From Caenorhabditis remanei (lineage: Eukaryota; Nematoda; Chromadorea; Rhabditida; Rhabditidae), in NCBI RefSeq assembly GCF_010183535.1, contig NC_071331.1, positions 15,562,001 to 15,626,000 on the forward strand: a DNA stretch of 64,000 nucleotides, given 5' to 3'. The notes under the pieces are model-generated. The model saw nothing but the letters and a program-made list of their open reading frames with translations, made no database searches and was not told the origin of the DNA. Position 1 is the first letter of the stretch; each line of letters starts with the position of its first letter. The translations under genes and the position numbers were made by a program. Below, in pieces: positions 37,774 to 49,597 of the stretch.

Positions 37774-38408
37774 TTGAAGCTTTTCGATCAATCTTACTCT
37801 GATTATTCTCCGGGTTTGTTCTCGGTTTTGTCAATCTGAAGAAGCGTTGTGTCGCCTTCATGCAGATATAAAACAATGAAAATAGTTTCTTGCAGCTAAA
37901 ACTGTAAGTTGTGCAATGATAGAGAATTTGAATATGACACAGGAAAATTTTATGATATTTCATGTGTATCAGAATCTACGGATCCATAGATAGCTCACAT
38001 GTAGGAAAAAAGTTAGGTGGTATGCACAAATGCGGTAAAAAAGCACAAAAGGAAAATGAATTGAACAATACTATTTAAGCAAAAATTAACAAAGCCGGTT
38101 TCAGAAGCGGGAGATGGGAACTCAGTTTTGTACCCTATTTTTCAGTATGTAAGCGAAGGTTCGTTTGAAACAGATTATGGATAAGAAAAAGGTAAATAGT
38201 ATAATACAACCATAATTGGAAGCATGGGTAAATAATAGAGAAATGAATACATGCTTCTAACGCATGATCAAAAAAAGGAATCAGTTATTTTTTGGGTAAA
38301 AAAGGAATGAAATAAGTTAAGAATGCTAGAAACATGAAAGGGAGAATGAACAGGCAAGTAGAGCTGAGATCGATTGAGAGATACTTCCAATGAAAAATCG
38401 TATTTGAA
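37774..38408. other. Gap downstream of the SLMAP-like gene
   Basis: A/T-rich with no supportable exon. It should contain the 3' UTR of the SLMAP-like gene. Confidence 0.45.
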
Positions 38409-40620
38409 TCACTCTTCCTTTTTCTCTTTCGGACTCGAAAATCGATTCTGAATCGGAGCGAGAGCAGCGAGGAGTAGAGCGAGAAGCGGGACCAGTGACA
38501 CCAACAGCAACTGCAAAACGTGATAATTGCATTTGAACTCAACTTTTCATATTTACACCATATTTTTTCGATATTATATAATGCCACTATGGAAAAACGT
38601 TGAAAAACAATTAGTCACTCACTAAATTCTCCAGCCCATCAGGCTTTTTGATAACTGTTGATTGTTTTTGCATAAGCGGTGCCTGTGATGAAGTAGACGT
38701 TGAAGATCCCGAGAAATTACCAGCATCCGGGAAAAACGATGCGTTTTCAGATGGGGAAATTTCCAGCGGCTCTTTGTGTATGTCTGTTTCTGATAAAAAG
38801 CTATCTGATTTTTCTCCATTTTCTTGATTTTCCTGGTTCTCTTCCATCATAGTTGCTACTGTCATCTCGAGTTCACGATTCTTTGACTGAAGTTCGAGAA
38901 TGGTTTTCAGACAAATTTCGATTGTCATTTTTTCGTCTTGCTGTTTATTCTTTTCGTATTCCTCGATAAGATCTTTTTCAGAAGTGGAAGTATCGCAGCC
39001 ATTCATCAGTTGAGTACGAAGATCCGATTCAGAAGCCGACGATGTGTCAGGAGATGATGGAGTTTCACGAGTGTGTGGTGGTAAATACGAAGCTGACTTC
39101 AGAGTGCTAATAAGTAAATGTAGTTCCGGTGCGTCGATGAAACTTCCACTATTGATAGCATTGGCCAGCAGACGTGACAGACCAGACGCAGTCTCGTTAA
39201 TCACTGAAACAAATATAATAGACTAAGATTAAATAATTGCTAATACTATAATGTTTATAACACTCACCAGAACTTTTACTCAATTTCAAATTCTTTTGTT
39301 GTAAGTCGGTCAGTTTATCCTCCAAAGCAGAAAATTGCTTCTGTTTCTCAAATAATTCTGACGTTGTCAAGGCCAAATCCGAAACTTTCGAATCATACAT
39401 CTCAGTCGTCTCGGATAATGCAGTCTCCAAATCATCGTTCCTCGACCGAAGTTGTTGATACGTCTGTTCAGTAGTCTCAAGAGATCTCTCCATATCTTTC
39501 AATCGAGACGTCGTTTCGCCGTTCTCCTCAATCAGCCGTCGTACCATCTCTTTAGTCATTGCTTCAAATTTTGTTTTTTCATCGATCATTTTTAGGAGCT
39601 CTTCTTTTTGTTTATCAGGGTTATTGTTATTGGAAAGTATTGAGAGTTGAGCTTCGAGTGATTCGATTCTGGAAATTGAAGATATGTTTGCAGAAGTTAT
39701 TTGTCTATGTGATAAATATTTTTGGTTCCTTTTGAAAGTTTTTTAGATAGACTGTTTTTTTGGAGCAACTGGGAAAATATAATATAAATACCTGGCCAAT
39801 AATCGATCTTCATTGACCAAAGCTTTCCAAGCCGTCTCAGCAGCTTTCTCGTTAGCGGATATGATACTCATTAGTTCGGCAATTTTATCTTCTCGTTGCT
39901 TTTCTCTGAAAAAATTGCGCAATATTTTGCCGAGCGTATAATATAGAAATACCTGTGTTGTGCTTCTGACACGTATTGCTGCATCTGGAAAAGTTTTCGG
40001 TTACTGACTAGCGAGTTTGTTGTTCGCTGTCCTCCATCGTCACAAGATTGTCCAGTGTTTTCGAGCAACTTGCCTTCAGCATTAAAGCAGTTAATCACTG
40101 CATAAATGCAGCCATACACTACTGAAACTTCAAAAGACGGTCACAGAGCGTTTCATATAAACTAAAAATACCTTTGTTGGCGTTTTCAACTATTTCAACA
40201 CCAAGTTGAATTATGTCACCGCTGAAAACCCGGCGGACGTCAGTATCCCGACCTGTACCAATCTGTTGGAGTTTTTCATTGTTGACGAACGTTCCATTGC
40301 TACTTTTTGTGTCTTTCAGCCAGAATTCGCCGTCGCGGAACCATAATATAGCGTGATTTCTTGATAGAACCTGAAAAACTATTTTTAACATTTTCGTTAA
40401 AGAAAAACTGAACCTACTTTGCAATCAAATACTGCATTATCAGGCGCTGCTTGAATTCGTGCAACAGCTCTTCCTATTTTTACAGGATCATTCGGTGAGT
40501 TTACCTAAAATTATTAATTGTATTCCTCTTTCGCGTGAAAGATATTCTCACTTTTATCCGCCTTTCTTCAAATGGGTGGGATTTCGGAGTGGCAACAAGC
40601 GTTACCCATCCAAATGACAT
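38409..40620 (-). CDS. SLMAP-like FHA, coiled-coil, tail-anchored protein
   Basis: Exons include 40620-40552, 40504-40418, 40370-40172, about 40120-39955 and several coiled-coil exons between 39.9 and 39.27 kb, then 39203-38623 and 38510-38409. Residues about 20-120 form an FHA phosphopeptide-binding domain with the signature SRNHAILW and KDTKSSNGTFVNN. Then come LFQMQQYVSEAQHR and WKALVNEDRLLAR, which match the start of the vertebrate SLMAP coiled coil. The C-terminal exon encodes one hydrophobic anchor (LLLVSLVPLLALLLAALAP) and a short basic tail. SLMAP is a membrane-anchored adaptor of the STRIPAK phosphatase complex; the same role is inferred. The ATG is preceded a few bases upstream by a TTTCAG acceptor. 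Confidence 0.82.
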
Positions 40621-40844
40621 TCCAGCCTGAAAAAATCGAAGTAAGACAAAATAAGACAACATATACGAAAGCAAGAACTTCGGGACGACAAAATTTAAGA
40701 AACTCGTTATCTTATCAGAAATGCTTGAAAAAACAATCGCGAATCTGTATAAGTTTCGCTTCAAACTCGTGATAAACCGGCGACAGTCACTGACCCCGAC
40801 TGGCTTCTCTTTTTGTCAACAGAGCGCGCTTGCCTTGCACTCTG

Positions 40845-41197
40845 TGATGGCGGAGGCCCTGCAAATTCCGTGGAAGAAATTTTCCGTGGAAAAAATTTTC
40901 CGTGGAAAGTGGGCGGAGTCTGTTTCGCAACATCGCCGCGCAGTTTTTTTCCGAATTATTTTTTTTTCAGGTGAAGGAATTTCGCTAAAATTTTTTCACA
41001 AAAAAATAGCCGCACCCTCTAAGATACCGGCAAAATTATAAAAATTATTCGCATTTCATGAAATCAGCCAGTTTCAGTCAGCTAACGATTCAGAAAAACT
41101 GCGCGGCGATGTTGCGAAACAGACTCCGCCCACTTTCCACGGAAAATTTTTTCCACGGAAAATTTCTTCCACGGAATTTGCAGGGCCTCTGATGGCG
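40845..41197. mobile_element. Palindromic MITE with 96-bp perfect inverted repeats and 8-bp duplication
   Basis: The element is 40853-41189 (337 bp). Its arms (40853-40948 and 41094-41189) are identical inverted copies as far as I can read, beginning GAGGCCCTGCAAATTCCGTG. TGATGGCG lies directly outside both ends (40845-40852 and 41190-41197), an 8-bp target-site duplication. There is no coding capacity. Perfect arms suggest recent insertion or ongoing homogenisation. Confidence 0.9.
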
Positions 41198-41709
41198 AAA
41201 GGTGCAATTACCGCCAATTAAAGGGGCAAAAATAACAGAAAAAGGGGAAGTAGTCGAAGAAGAGGATGGAAATAATTTCTTTGAAGAGTTTCAGTAGTGT
41301 ATCCAATATTGATAGTTCTGAAGAATTTTCGGAGTGCTGGCTACAGCTTTCTATGAAATCTTTCCAGGGTTCAATCAGCCAAGCCTGTTTCAAGAAGTTG
41401 TTAAATTGGGATGCCAGTCCTTTCAAATACAGAAAAATGCATCAGTTACTACAATTGCTCAACTAACGTCGAATAAATTTCATCGACCGAAAAGACAAAC
41501 AGAAGAAAAAATAAATAGCAGGTACGTTTATGAAAGTGCAGCAACTTCTCTACACATTGACCGAACAAAAATATCGATTACATCTCAGCTTTAGAGCGGC
41601 ATGAGGTTGAAAAAGGACGTAGGAGATAGTTTATTAAATTGACAACGTGTGTTATCTAGAGGTTATCCTTTTTGTATGAGCTGAGGAGTTGAGGGATGTG
41701 AGCAGCCTG
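41198..41709. other. Gap between the palindromic MITE and the Gag-like ORF
   Basis: Both strands have open stretches at about 41240-41595, but none has a recognisable domain or clear splice sites. The 3' UTR of the Gag-like ORF must lie at its right end. Confidence 0.35.
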
Positions 41710-42513
41710 TTAATCCATGCGTTTGATTGTTGCATCTTGAAGAGTAGAGGAAGATTCGGTTGATGAATGTTGGCTGGTATTTGCAGGAATTGTTGAACTT
41801 TTGCAGATCGCCAAGATATGTCTACCTTTGCAATAACGGCAAACACTTTTTCTGTGGAAGGTTGGACAGTTTTGAGCATCATGTCCAGGGAACACACAGT
41901 GGTGGCACAGCTGATTTTTGTTGAGGAACTCGATACGGGAATCGACTTCAGGGTAGACATGACAGTGTTGAGCAGAATGTTCTTTGTCTTTGCAGAATAA
42001 GCAGCCCTGTGGATGTTTGAGAGGCTTGACTTTCTTGTGAGTCGAATGCTTTAAGTATTCAACAAATCGGTGATGATTCAGAGAACGAACGCGCTCGTTT
42101 CTCTCGTTTCGATCCTTAACACTCTTTGGCTTTACATCAATCTGAGTTTTGGTGGAAACGATTTTCATCACATCGTTCTTTGACAAAGCCACCTCTTCGG
42201 TGAACTTCTCTTGTCGAGGTCCGATTCCAGTCTGTCGATGGGTATACATCCACATATTTATTCGCGGAGCTTCATCAGACGATGAATTGGGTTGAACCAA
42301 ACGTGGATGATCGTTTGATTGCGTAAGCTTCCCGTTCCTATCCAGCTGATTATAGCAGCTTTCCTCCATATTCATCTTCCCGATGTTTCTCCCACAACGA
42401 GGAATGTCGAATCGAACTCCTGTAGGCGTCACGAGCTGTCCATTTTCGAGTTTTAGGAGAGATGGGGGTGGGATATTTGGAACAAAAGAGTCCTCAAGCA
42501 ATAGTTTCTTCAT
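41710..42513 (-). CDS. Gag-like zinc-knuckle protein (BEL/Pao-type)
   Basis: Single-exon ORF of 267 residues. The C-terminal half carries three zinc knuckles in the arrangement CLFCKDKEHSAQHC, then LCHHCVFPGHDAQNC, then VCRYCKGRHILAIC, separated by the short R-x-EFL linker usual in Pao/BEL polyproteins. The N-terminal half is basic and polar with no known fold. No protease, reverse transcriptase or integrase sequence follows the stop, and no long terminal repeats are visible, so this is an isolated Gag-like gene: captured for host use or a fragment. The ATG follows directly after an acceptor (TACTTCCAG), which means an upstream exon or trans-splicing. Probable nucleic-acid binding is inferred from the knuckles. 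Confidence 0.65.
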   Translation of the reverse strand: MKKLLLEDSFVPNIPPPSLLKLENGQLVTPTGVRFDIPRCGRNIGKMNMEESCYNQLDRNGKLTQSNDHPRLVQPNSSSDEAPRINMWMYTHRQTGIGPRQEKFTEEVALSKNDVMKIVSTKTQIDVKPKSVKDRNERNERVRSLNHHRFVEYLKHSTHKKVKPLKHPQGCLFCKDKEHSAQHCHVYPEVDSRIEFLNKNQLCHHCVFPGHDAQNCPTFHRKSVCRYCKGRHILAICKSSTIPANTSQHSSTESSSTLQDATIKRMD

Positions 42514-43106
42514 CTGGAAGTAGATATTAGAGAAATAACAGATAACTAGAAAATAAGCTTATTCATCGTGAAAAATAGCAGAAATCCGAGTTTTTTCCGA
42601 AGCGTTCTTCGAATTGGCCGTCGCCTCGCAATCCCAAATTGAATGCGTAAATCGGACTCCTGAAAGAAACGAGAAAAACGGAACGCGTCTGTTTTTATGA
42701 AACAATTTTTTTGAAGTTTATGCAATTCAGGTCAGAAATTTAACCGGAGACTTTAATAATTAAAAAATCTAAAATCTAAAGAAAGCAATTCAATTGAAAA
42801 TCGTTTTGAAAAAACGAAAACAACGGAAAATAGTTTTTTAAAATTATAATTTAACAAGTACTGTATTAAAGGACCATAACGGTTGGTGTAAAATGGTCCC
42901 GCCAGGAGAGTTGAAGAGTACTGTAAATTTGAGCTGTTGAGCATTTGATTAGACGGAAAACATTCAAATCTAATCAGAAATCTCACGCTTGAAAGATAGA
43001 AAGTCTTATAAAATTATTATAAATTTATTTTGGTGATCTTTTTTCAAATGTACATATAACCGGTAACTAAATATAATTATTTCTGACTTCAAAAACGTTC
43101 GATAAT
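42514..43106. other. Gap between the Gag-like ORF and the BPI-fold gene
   Basis: A minus-strand open stretch after a TTTCAG acceptor at about 42660 (ESDLRIQFGIARRR) might be a 5' exon of the Gag-like gene. TTTATT near 43025 is a plausible minus-strand poly(A) signal for the BPI-fold gene. Confidence 0.35.
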
Positions 43107-45537
43107 CTAAAGAAGTGGTCCACGCAGTGTCTTCCCGACTGCTCCTCTAACTAGACTGCCAGCGTACTCTTCATCAAGTTTGAAGTATGTTGATACTTTC
43201 AAATAACGATCATGGAATGTTAACCTGAAATTTTTAAAAAGAAGTTTCAATTTTGTTAGTGAGTGGTCTTACTTCGGACTCTTCAAAATAACTCCCTGCA
43301 TTGTTGGTAATGCTATTCCCATTTGAAGAATTTCAGTTAAAAGTTTCTCCAAAAATTCTGCACCGAATAAACCCAAATCAGAAAATGAGTCCTGGTCAAC
43401 ATCATTAATTTTCGTTTCGAGAAGCTGAAAATAATTAGAAATGATAATTGATCAGAAACCATCGGTTCACCTTGAAATCGAGATTCTCGATAGTAGAATT
43501 TCCAACAATTACGGAACCGTTTATCCATAAATTCACGTTGGCTGTCATAGTTGTGTCAGCTTTTAGAATCTTCAAAAAAAAAGTTTGTTGCTGAATACTC
43601 GAAATTTCATGTACCTGTTGTTTCACTTGTGTTGGTTTAGAAGGTCTCACATACATGTTGAGTCCACCGTGAAGACGAAATCTTGATCGATTATCAATGA
43701 AAACAATTAGAGGAGCCTGGAACAAATGACATTCACAGTGAATATAATTTCATACAAACAAAAGATTACCTTCTTTGCGAAAAACTCAATTTCGACTTGT
43801 CTATCTGGAAATTGCTCTCCAAGTGTTCCCAAAAACTCTCCGAGACAGAATCCAGCTGGACCACATGTTGTAACTAGTAGGCCTTGAAGTTGTGGAGAAC
43901 TTTCAGGTCCAACTGTTACGTCGAGGAACTTTTGACGGTATGAATGATAAAGCATTGAATTGGCCAAATAGTCACTAGCATAGAATTCAATCATATGGAC
44001 ACCTGAAAATAAATTAAATTTGTTTGAAAAAAATGAGAACAAGCGAACCATGAGGAGCAGGAATTCTGATATTTGGTGGACTGAATGGTGTTCCTCCGTG
44101 TCCTCGGAATGAAATTTCTCCTTTCGAAAGCATATTTATAGCACCATTTTGAACGAATGGGGCAGTCAACATTTGATAATCCAAAACTAATTCTTTATCC
44201 CGAAGTCGTTGAACAAAGTGAGTTAAAGTGATATTCTTGGCACTGAAACTTGACAACTTCCCTGCTCGATTATGCTGAAACCGAAAAATAGTTAGATAGA
44301 GTTTCGTGGGTCGTTTTTCTTCGTATCTGATGAAATACTATGTCATTATGGCTTTTACGTTACTGAAACTAAGAAATAAAACAGCAAACTAAACCATTCA
44401 TGTTATTGGATTACTGTAGTTTTTTCATTAGAGTTCTTGCTTTTTTTCAAGAAAAAAAAGAAAAGATCATAAGACCTACCTCACCTTTTTGGGAGCAACT
44501 CCGAATGTTTCTCCAATGATATCTAGATTATTTTCATTGATTCGAATCTGCAATTTAACAATTTAATTGAATTTTCCTGATTTAAAACTCACTTTTAATG
44601 GCATATTCGACAGAAGAATATTCATATCTCTATCAATTATTGACTCAATCATTTTACACATTTTCTGTTCGACTTGTGGTTTGAAATTTCCAATTAAAAA
44701 TGCTGAATTTTCGAAAAGATTAGAATAATTAACTGATGACGTGGCATACCTTTGAATGCATTGATAAAGAAATCAGTGATAACTCCAGTGTTTCTCACAT
44801 TCAAATCAACATACCCAATTGAACTTCTGCATCCAGTTGATCTTACTTGAGGTGCTCCATGAGCATTTCTGAAACAATGAATTTGAGAATTCAGTGCTCA
44901 AAAATTCAGAAAAACCTCTCCATATTGACAGTAATATACAAACTAATATGTCCTAGAAGAGCCTCAAAATGTCCTGTTATTGGAACTGTTGGCAACAGAA
45001 GTGGGCTGTTAAGAGTTGCTTGAAAGTCTCCAGCTGCTCTGAAACAGACGGAAGGTGAATCCGAAAAACTATTCAGGTCTTTACCTCAAATGCATTTTGC
45101 TCATGCTCCAAGCAAATGTACTTGGCTCCGACATATCCAAAGAATATTCTTGTGGAGCCCAATACTTACTCATTAGAAGATTATAAATTGAAACCTGAAC
45201 AGATATAATCAATTATTTGATTATCTTTTCTTCTCAAACCTCTCCATTCTCAATCGGTTCTCTTATATTAGGCAATTGTAATTTAAGAATCTGCTCATTG
45301 ATCACTTTCATTCCAACTTCTCTCAAGTAAGCTAACCCGTTTGGCATGATTCTCAAATAGATACCCGGGTTGGCAGCTGATGTATTCTTCTGAAAAAATA
45401 ATAAAATGATGTCACAGTCATTCGTTGAAATTCTTCAGCTTATGAGAACTCACATCCAGAAGTGGAGAATAATCTCGGTTTATTTCTTGTCCATAAATCC
45501 ATGGTATACAGAATCCAAATAACAGAAGAACTCGCAT
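43107..45537 (-). CDS. Secreted BPI/LBP/CETP-family lipid-binding protein
   Basis: About 11 exons. The ATG at 45537 opens a signal peptide (MRVLLLFGFCIPWIYG). The N-terminal barrel contains PGIYLRIMPNGLAYLREVG, the usual opening of this family, then MPLKIRINENNLDIIGE. The C-terminal barrel includes TLTHFVQRLRDKELVLDYQ and ends in FKLDEEYAGSLVRGAVGKTL before a stop at 43107. Both halves of the boomerang-shaped fold are therefore present. The family binds lipopolysaccharide or other lipids in the extracellular space, and nematodes have several members with little functional data. Cysteines sit in TCGPAGFCLG and near CKMIESII. Introns are small and well formed. Confidence 0.85.
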
Positions 45538-46062
45538 TTTCTCTAAAAGTTTTTAGAATTTTGAACCTGAAGTTTACGATTTGGAATCTTGATTTTGGGT
45601 GTTCAGATGAAAGTTAGTTCAGAATTGTAAAGAAGGAAACAGAAAAAATGAACTTTTGTTATCTGATGCTCTTAAAAATGAAGATCTAGATATCTCCTTG
45701 AAAAGGGAAACAATTGAAAGGAAAATCGAAAAAAGTGAGGAGCGGAAAGAGGAAAAAGACCAAGAATAAGCCGTGTGTGTTCATCTTCTGAATCGCTTAT
45801 TCTCAGAAGACACGACAAGATGTAGATGAGAAGTGTATCAATTCGGGTGACGAACAGGTTTCGATCGCCGTCATCGCCCAGCCGCAAAACAATCCGCCAA
45901 TGCCCGCGAAACGGCCTTCTCGTCGTCTAGACGCGTGCGAGAAGCTTAAACTAAACCACAGGATACTTTTCTTTTTAATTAAACTTTATTTTTCAATAAA
46001 AATTCACAACCGCTCAAAACAAAAAGGGAACTATAATACTAATATAGGAATTCATAAATACA
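45538..46062. other. Gap between the BPI-fold gene and tkt-1
   Basis: Holds the 5' side of the BPI-fold gene and the 3' UTR of tkt-1. Minus-strand AATAAA lies at about 45985-46000. Nothing else was recognised. Confidence 0.5.
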
Positions 46063-48113
46063 TTAATGGAAGTTCTTGACGGCGGCAACAATATGACGAG
46101 CCGAAATTCCGTACAAGTCAACGAGAGCATCTGGTGGTCCGGAACGTGGAACCTCCTTGACGTACAACGAACGAACACGAATGGTAGGGTAATCAGCAAG
46201 AGCGGCTGATACCGCCTCTCCAATTCCTCCGGCGGCGTAGTGGTCTTCGGTGGTGACGACACGTCCTCCAACTCTGAGAGCATGCTCAGCAATCGTCTTT
46301 CCATCGAGTGGCTTGATGGTGAATGGATCGATCACAGTGGCGTGAATTCCTGGAAATGGTATACAGTTTCACATTAATTCGAAAAGTTTTTTTTTGAATT
46401 TTTACCAACCTTCCTTCTCCAATTCCTCAGCAGCCTTCAATGACTCGTACAATGTGACTCCCGATCCAACAAGAACAATCTTGTCTTCAGCAGATTGCTT
46501 GACAACCTTGGCTTGTCCAATATGGAATGGCTCCTCGTTGTCATAAAGAACTGGGAGAGCTGGACGTCCAGTACGGATGAAAACGACTCCCTTCGTGTTG
46601 GCAGCCAACTCGGTAGCTCTTTCAGCGGATACTGCGTCAGTTGGATAAAACACGGTAGCTCCTGGAATGGTACGGAAGATAGCGAGATCCTCAAGTGCCA
46701 TTTGACTTGGTCCGTCTTCTCCGATCGAGACTCCGACGTGCGAACCAACGCACTTAAGGTTTGCGAAAGAGACTGCTGCCATACGAATTTGATCAGTGGC
46801 ACGAGTGAAGAAAGCGGCAAAGGTACTGGTGAATGGGATAGTACGATCACGGCACTGAGCTCCGACTGCAACTCCGACAAGATTTTGCTCAGCAATGAAG
46901 CATTCGATGAACTGATCAGGGTGCTTCTTGAGAAGTTTCTCAGAGAATGTTGAGTTCTTGGTGTCTCCGTCGAGTCCAATGACGCGTGGGTTCACATCAC
47001 CAAGTTTTGCGAGAGCAGTTCCATACGCAGCTCTGGTTGCCACCTTATCTCCCTTCTTGTATTCTGGTGTTGGCATCTTAATGGACCCAACGTGGAGATC
47101 AATTGCTGGGGCATCGTTGATTGGTTTTTGAGCGACGAGCTTTCCTTTCTGACTTCCGTGGAATCGAGCTTTAATTGCATTGATCTAAAACAAATTTTTT
47201 ACTTTATTTCGGTTTACTTCAGCGAAATAAACGTACGGTTTCGGCTGGTACTGGCTTTCCGTGCCAGTTGTCCTCATTTTCAATTCCTTCGATTCCTTTT
47301 CCTTTCAATGTCTTGGCAATAAGAGCCGTTGGCTTTCCTTTAGTATTACGAGCAGTCTCGTAAGCGGCGAGAAGCTCCTCAACGTTGTGTCCATCGACAA
47401 TAATAGCATTGAATCCGAAGGCAGCGAATCTAGCCTTGTAGGTCTCAACATCGTGACCGAGAGAAGTAGCCTGACTTTGTCCCAATCTGTTGACATCGAC
47501 GATAGCAACAAGATTATCAAGCTTGTAGATGGAAGCAAAAGCAGCAGCTTCCCAGACTGATCCCTCGGCAGATTCTCCGTCTCCCAAAAGACAGAAGACA
47601 CGGTAGCTGGCCTTGTCGATGTACTTTCCAACGTAAGCCATTCCGGTGGCGACTCCAAGACCCTGTCCAAGCGAGCCAGTGGCAACATCGATGAAATTGA
47701 GACGAGGAGTCGGATGTCCTTCGATATCAGAGTCGATTTTACGGAGGGAAAGAACCTGCTCGTGAGACAAGAGACCAGCCTCTTCCCAGGCAGCATAGAG
47801 GATTGGGCAAGCGTGTCCCTTGGAGAGAATGAAACGATCAGCAGATGCGGACTTTGGCTCAGCGACATCGTACTTCATCTCCGAGAAGAAGAGGGTTGAC
47901 ATGATCTCGGCTGAAAGAACATGTTTGAATTATTTGACAGAAGTTTAGAGTTGACAATTCAAGCTGACTGATTAATACTTAAAAATCCTTACCAGCAGAG
48001 GTAGAAGACGTTGGATGTCCACTCTTGCTCGCACATGTCATCTCGATCGACGAGATGCGCATGCGGTTGGCCGCATCTTCTAAATCGTGGCGAAGCTGCT
48101 CTGAGACGGTCAT
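46063..48113 (-). CDS. tkt-1: Transketolase
   Basis: Four exons, 48113-47993, 47910-47237, 47184-46410 and 46349-46063, join in frame to 618 residues, a usual animal transketolase length. It moves two-carbon ketol units between sugar phosphates in the non-oxidative pentose phosphate pathway of the cytosol, using thiamine diphosphate. Visible motifs: [22 protein letters not shown], the cofactor motif [20 protein letters not shown] leading to [19 protein letters not shown] with the catalytic glutamate, and [15 protein letters not shown]. Codon use is strongly biased, as in highly expressed worm genes. A frame upstream of the chosen ATG stays open to 48233, but GCAG directly before GAGAATG looks like a splice acceptor, so MTVSEQL is preferred as the start. 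Confidence 0.95.
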
Positions 48114-48585
48114 TCTCCTGCAAAAAAGCTTTTTTTGGGAGAAACGGGCAGTTTTGACAATATGAACGGCATAGAACATTCTCGAAAATAGTGAAATGGC
48201 AGCAAAGAAGGAGAGAAGGAGAGCGAGAGACACTCATACGATCGCTATCATAGTTTTCATTATCATCTCAACGCACCACCTATTTCTTATCAGATAGTCT
48301 CTAATGGTACCACCATTTCAACTGAAGAACGATCGAGAAAACAAGGAAAAATTCAGGCGAAAATTGCATTTTGTTGACAAAATCGTGTCAATGAAGAGAA
48401 CAGAGGAGCGCCGCTCCCTGCCATCTGGGTCTCTGCTGGTTGTATACTCTTTTATGTTTTTCTCTGGCCACGCAAACTGCAAAAAACGAGAGATCGGCAG
48501 GAGAGTTTCAAAAAATAAAGTAAAATACATTTTAAAAATGGAAGATATCCGACTGATTGAAATACTGCAAATCCCGAGAAAATAT

Positions 48586-48621
<36 letters not shown>

Positions 48622-48657
48622 GGGGGGGGGGGGGGTGGGGGGGGGGGGGGGGGGGGG
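48586..48657. repeat. 72-bp poly-G tract
   Basis: Runs of 35, 14 and 21 consecutive G separated by single T residues. It lies about 470 bp upstream of the tkt-1 start and creates spurious glycine or proline open frames. Such tracts can fold into G-quadruplexes and in C. elegans depend on DOG-1/FANCJ for stability. Confidence 0.95.
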
Positions 48658-49597
48658 TGATTACCGACAATCGCGATTTGCGATTGAAACGAAGAAACGA
48701 TGAGTGAAACAAAACACTTTGTCACCTTTTTGTTGAAACGATGACAATTCGCAGTTCTCGCGCAATATTTGCCTGGGTTGTTGGAGAAAAATAACGAAAA
48801 AAATGATGAAAATTTCGAAGGCATCGAATATTTCTCGTCCCCGCTCCCAAAATGTGTGGCGCCAAACGATAAGATACTGGCCTGGTAGTTTTAAAGGCGC
48901 ATCGGTGTTTTTGAAATCTGGTCACGCCACGAAACCGTGTGGCACAGTAGTTCGCAGTTTATACTCATATGTGAATGGAATAAAAACTACGATGGAGATT
49001 ATTGAAATAACACATTAAATACAACACATTATAAAACCTAAGTTTTGATTGTAAAATAGCGTTTTTGATGATAACTGGTTGCAGAAAACACTCTTCTGAC
49101 AAAAATATGGAATACCGTGAAATAATAGAATACTGTAGAAATTATATTAAATATGACAGCCATGGCAAACGGCTGACTGAAATTTTACCTGTCTAGCGAA
49201 ATTCAACCAGCGAAAAATACAAACATAACCGATAATGACGGGATCAAAGTTCTTTTTCATCGAAGTCCCATAGTTTTGAGACATGAAGATGGCCTGTAAC
49301 TCAATAGCCATATTAATCAACTGTCCAAAAGAACAATGTTTCAGAAGTCCTCCGAAATAATGTTTCACTTGTTTTTCCATCATTTTCCCATGAAGAACTT
49401 CAGTTTGGATCGGTAATTCGAGTCGATGAGGCCAGAAGATCGAATATCAACTAGCATCAAATTCTCCATTCATTCGTTCATTTGACCCTTCCGTGTGTTA
49501 TCCACGTGTTATTTATTACAACAGATGTGACCTAACACCCTTCGTTTTTTCCTGAGCAATATGTCCCCTCTCTTTCAATTATCCCAACATTCGGACG
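48658..49597. other. Gap upstream of the lipase gene, with one unidentified open exon
   Basis: Around 48850-48960 a TTTTAAAGGCGCATCGG segment and GGTCACGCCACGAAACC look like decayed interspersed repeat. On the minus strand 49383-49193 is an open stretch ending at a good donor (AGACAG|GTAAAA) with a protein-like composition (YFGGLLKHCSFGQLINMA). I could not match it to a family or find its next exon. Confidence 0.35.

Noticed and set aside
40721..41041. Plus-strand open frame of 106 residues
   Set aside because: It runs into the palindromic MITE arm and has no homology that I recognise.
46437..47902. Long alternative frames of up to 187 residues on both strands within tkt-1
   Set aside because: Shadows caused by the strong codon bias of tkt-1.
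48114..48233. In-frame N-terminal extension of transketolase
   Set aside because: A GCAG acceptor directly before the conserved start and the fit to usual protein length favour the shorter form.
48304..48824. Open frames on both strands with long glycine or proline runs
   Set aside because: They are produced by the poly-G tract and have no other protein-like content.
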